From assembly GCA_963824415.1 (NCBI GenBank), contig CAWGPM010000002.1, positions 496,001 through 560,000 of the forward strand: DNA of 64,000 bases, given 5' to 3'. The notes beneath the pieces are model-generated. The model was not told where the DNA came from and did no database searches. It worked only from the letters and a program-made list of their open reading frames with translations. Within the stretch, counting starts at the first letter, position 1, and every line of letters begins with the position of its first letter. This document shows, piece by piece, positions 61,964 through 64,000 of the stretch. This DNA is from JABDQA01 sp963824415 (GTDB lineage: Bacteria > Desulfobacterota > Desulfobulbia > Desulfobulbales > Desulfocapsaceae). A program made the position numbers and the translations under genes.

Positions 61964-63035
61964 ATGGCAAAAATAAAATTCGACAACCTCAAGAAGAGCT
62001 ATGGCAAAGTTGATGTCATTCATGGCATTTCCATGGACATCGACAATGGTGAACTCATCGTTGTGGTCGGGCCTTCCGGGTGCGGCAAATCGACTCTGCT
62101 GCGGATGGTGGCGGGCCTGGAGAAAATCACCGAGGGTACTGTCACCATTGGTGAGAGAGTAGTCAACGACCTGGAACCCAGAGAGCGTGACATCGCCATG
62201 GTATTCCAGAACTACGCGCTTTATCCCGCACATGTCAGTCTTCAACAACATGGCCTATGGCCTGAAAATAGCCGGGGTAGACAAGCAGGAGATCAAACAG
62301 CGGGTGGGTGAAGCGGCCCATTTGCTGGAGCTCGAGCCCTATCTCAAACGAAAACCCCGCCAGCTGTCCGGCGGTCAGAGGCAGCGGGTGGCCATGGGCC
62401 GGGCCATTGTCCGTAAGCCTGCCGTTTTCCTGTTCGATGAGCCGCTGTCCAATCTGGACGCGAAACTTCGGGTTCAGATGCGTATGGAGATCAAGACACT
62501 GCAGCGCAACCTGGCAGTCACCTCCCTGTATGTGACCCATGATCAGGTTGAGGCCATGACCCTGGCTGACCGGATGATTGTCATGCACAATGGGATTGCC
62601 GAGCAGATTGGCACGCCTCTGGAGGTGTATCATGATCCGGCAACTATTTTTGTCGGCGGATTCATCGGGTCCCCAGCAATGAACTTCCTGGCTGCGGAGA
62701 TCAGGCAGGGTAAAGTTGTTCTGAAAAATGCTGATCCAATTGCACAGTGTTCCGAAGCTGATCAGCTTGTCACCGTTGGGCTGCGCCCTGAACACCTGCA
62801 CCTCTGTGAAGCGGGAAAGGGAATGTTCGACTCGGTTGTCAAGTTTACTGAAGCTCTGGGAGCTGAGACCCTTATCCATCTGAAGAACCGCAACGATGAA
62901 GACCTCATTGTCCGCATGGATAGTACAGATCAGCTTCCTGAACTTAAATCAGTGGTGGGAGTAGACAGCAAATCTGAATACATTTTCCTTTTTGATATAG
63001 AAGGCATCCGCCTGCGCACAAAAGTGGAAATATAA
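61964..63035 (+). pseudogene. ugpC: UgpC-like ABC transporter ATPase, one frameshift
   Basis: Two frames join to about 356 residues of a MalK/UgpC ATPase. The first has Walker A GPSGCGKST and ends in the Q-loop region MVFQNYALYP. The second continues HMSVFNNMAYGLKIAG, then signature LSGGQRQRVAMGRAI, Walker B VFLFDEPLSNLDAKLR, the switch His in YVTHDQVEAMTLADR and the TOBE-type regulatory domain. The break lies at CCC, 62225-62227; deleting one C restores the frame. All ATPase motifs are intact in the repaired reading. It may be sequence error or real inactivation. Confidence 0.88.
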
Positions 63036-63220
63036 CTATGCGCATCAAAGAACTGCACCCTTCAAGTTAACCTTCGCCCTGAGCTCTTTCTTATTGCAAA
63101 GATAGCTTCCGTTTGAGATGGACTTCGCCATTTTGACTTTTGGGAATTTTCGGTTACAAGGTTACACTATGGACTGACCCTAAGCGCTTGTCTCATTTTA
63201 TATTGGATAAAGGCTGTAAA

Positions 63221-63436
63221 ATGAAAACGATTAAAGATGTAAGAAAATGGTTGACCCAACTGGAGCAATGCATCGAGGAGCGCCAATTTTTAGATCAATT
63301 GGTACAAATGCAGATCATAACAAGAAATATCGAGAGGGATCTGAACAATCTGCGTGAGCAGAGAAATAAACTTTTGTCTGAAAATAACGAGTTGCGGCAG
63401 GAGATTGCGCTATTAAAAGAGCAATTATCTCTCTAA
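63221..63436 (+). CDS. Small coiled-coil protein
   Basis: 71 residues from ATG 63221 with AAAGG nine bases upstream. Almost the whole chain is heptad-patterned and charged (ERDLNNLREQRNKLLSENNE, LRQEIALLKEQLSL), predicting a long coiled coil, similar in shape to ZapB-like or leucine-zipper adaptors. No family assigned. The frame opens at 63140, but the extension is not protein-like. Confidence 0.6.
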   Translation: MKTIKDVRKWLTQLEQCIEERQFLDQLVQMQIITRNIERDLNNLREQRNKLLSENNELRQEIALLKEQLSL

Positions 63437-63496
63437 TATCTCAACCAATAGAGAGAACAAACCGGCCCCGCAATCATCAGCCAACGGTTGCGGCCA

Positions 63497-64000
63497 TTAC
63501 TGACGGTAGATAATTCTGTAGGCGAACTGTTCCGGTTTGTACCAGTCAAGCGTCGTATCTCCAATCTGCGCAAACGGGTAACCGAAGTTGTTCAGCAGGG
63601 GACCGGCCTGGGCCGGATTGAGGCGCAGGTCCCGGCCAACTGAGAATTTGACGCGATACGGGTCCCAGGCCCCCCAGAAGTATTCACGCGCTTCCTGGGT
63701 CTTCGGATCGGCAAGCGTTAAGTTTTCCACCAGCATCTTTTTCAATACGTCGGCCGGATCGACGGGGACCCAACCGTAACCCGGCAGGTAGAACTCTGCC
63801 CAGCAATGCTGCCAGGAGGTGATATCGACCACCGCTTCCTTGCCCTGGCGAATGCCGAAGATCTCGCGGGCCGGCACCCCGGCGGCTCGGCAGAGGGCGA
63901 CGAACACCGAATGGATATCAGTGCATTTTCCTCCTGGGGCGGTCAATAAAAGACACACATCGCCCACTCCGCAGCCGATGGTAGCCGGGTCGCGGTTCAT
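63497..64000 (-). CDS. Transglutaminase-like domain protein, partial (cut by window edge)
   Basis: 167 residues of the C-terminal part, continuing beyond the right edge. The papain-like triad of the transglutaminase core is visible: Cys in PGGKCTDIHSVFVALCRAAG, His in SWQHCWAEFYLPGYGW, and Asp in VPVDPADVLKK. The remaining ~70 residues (YFWGAWDPYRVKFSVGRDL, LNNFGYPFAQIGD) are typical of stand-alone bacterial transglutaminase-like proteins. The ATG at 64000 is merely the edge; the true start is outside. Probably periplasmic or secreted, but the N-terminus is not seen. Confidence 0.85.
   Translation of the reverse strand: MNRDPATIGCGVGDVCLLLTAPGGKCTDIHSVFVALCRAAGVPAREIFGIRQGKEAVVDITSWQHCWAEFYLPGYGWVPVDPADVLKKMLVENLTLADPKTQEAREYFWGAWDPYRVKFSVGRDLRLNPAQAGPLLNNFGYPFAQIGDTTLDWYKPEQFAYRIIYRQ

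Noticed and set aside
1..64000. CRISPR arrays, tRNA or rRNA genes
   Set aside because: No regularly spaced direct repeats, cloverleaf with a T-loop signature, or rRNA-like sequence was noticed; a tool scan could still find a divergent one.

Overview
The window looks like the chromosome of a Gram-negative anaerobe, most likely a Desulfobacterota (deltaproteobacterial, Desulfobulbales-like) species. The reasons are the mix of a sigma-54 activator with hybrid two-component proteins, TAXI-type and tripartite tricarboxylate (TTT) transporters, lipoprotein and MltF-type lytic transglycosylases, c-di-GMP proteins, and a methionine sulfoxide reductase whose catalytic cysteine codon is TGA (a probable selenoprotein). 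The assignment is an inference from gene content. No rRNA, tRNA or CRISPR array was recognised.

Layout. 0-6.1 kb: a six-gene signalling locus (degenerate kinase-like/receiver protein, sigma-54 activator, NifX-like protein, sensor kinase, receiver, and a His-domain protein with no recognisable ATPase). 6.4-8.4 kb: IS66 remnant, ParDE toxin-antitoxin pair, glycine-zipper lipoprotein. 8.5-11.7 kb: lytic transglycosylase, HD-GYP protein and a PilZ-membrane-LysM protein. 11.7-16.8 kb: a decayed zone with a palindromic repeat, an IS200/IS605 remnant beside a sigma-54-activator tail, a frameshifted sugar-isomerase-like gene, a truncated adenylate cyclase and an alkylsulfatase-like fragment. 17-19.2 kb: NfeD protease and stomatin-like operon. 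19.4-26.7 kb: HigBA with a broken toxin gene, a frameshifted exopolyphosphatase, a hydroxyisobutyrate-type dehydrogenase and MltF. 26.9-31.2 kb: DUF2784 protein, nitroreductase, threonine-to-glycine genes (tdh, kbl) and a GntR regulator. 31.4-48.7 kb: a large catabolic region with two uptake systems (TAXI-TRAP and TTT), two fumarylacetoacetase-family hydrolases, a beta-propeller protein, a 4,5-dihydroxyphthalate-decarboxylase-like protein, two isocitrate-dehydrogenase-type enzymes, a TauE exporter and a ModA-like binding protein. 49-64 kb: small proteins, a P-type ATPase, a fasciclin protein, the selenoprotein MsrA, a PAS-GGDEF protein, a Ugp-type ABC transporter with two frameshifted genes, and the C-terminal part of a transglutaminase-like protein.

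How it fits together. The 31-48 kb region reads as import and breakdown of organic acids under two FCD-type GntR regulators. A pair of similar palindromes between the first regulator and the divergent hydrolase/TRAP genes looks like their shared operator. HD-GYP, PilZ and GGDEF proteins point to c-di-GMP control of envelope functions.

Two window-wide patterns matter. A palindromic repeat of about 145-150 bp, with ends resembling GGCTACCTTGAAAAAT, occurs four times in (nearly) full form, plus one half copy and several solo ends. Five genes are each interrupted by what looks like a single extra base in a short homopolymer or dinucleotide run, which could be real decay or sequence error and should be settled before any of these genes is called dead.
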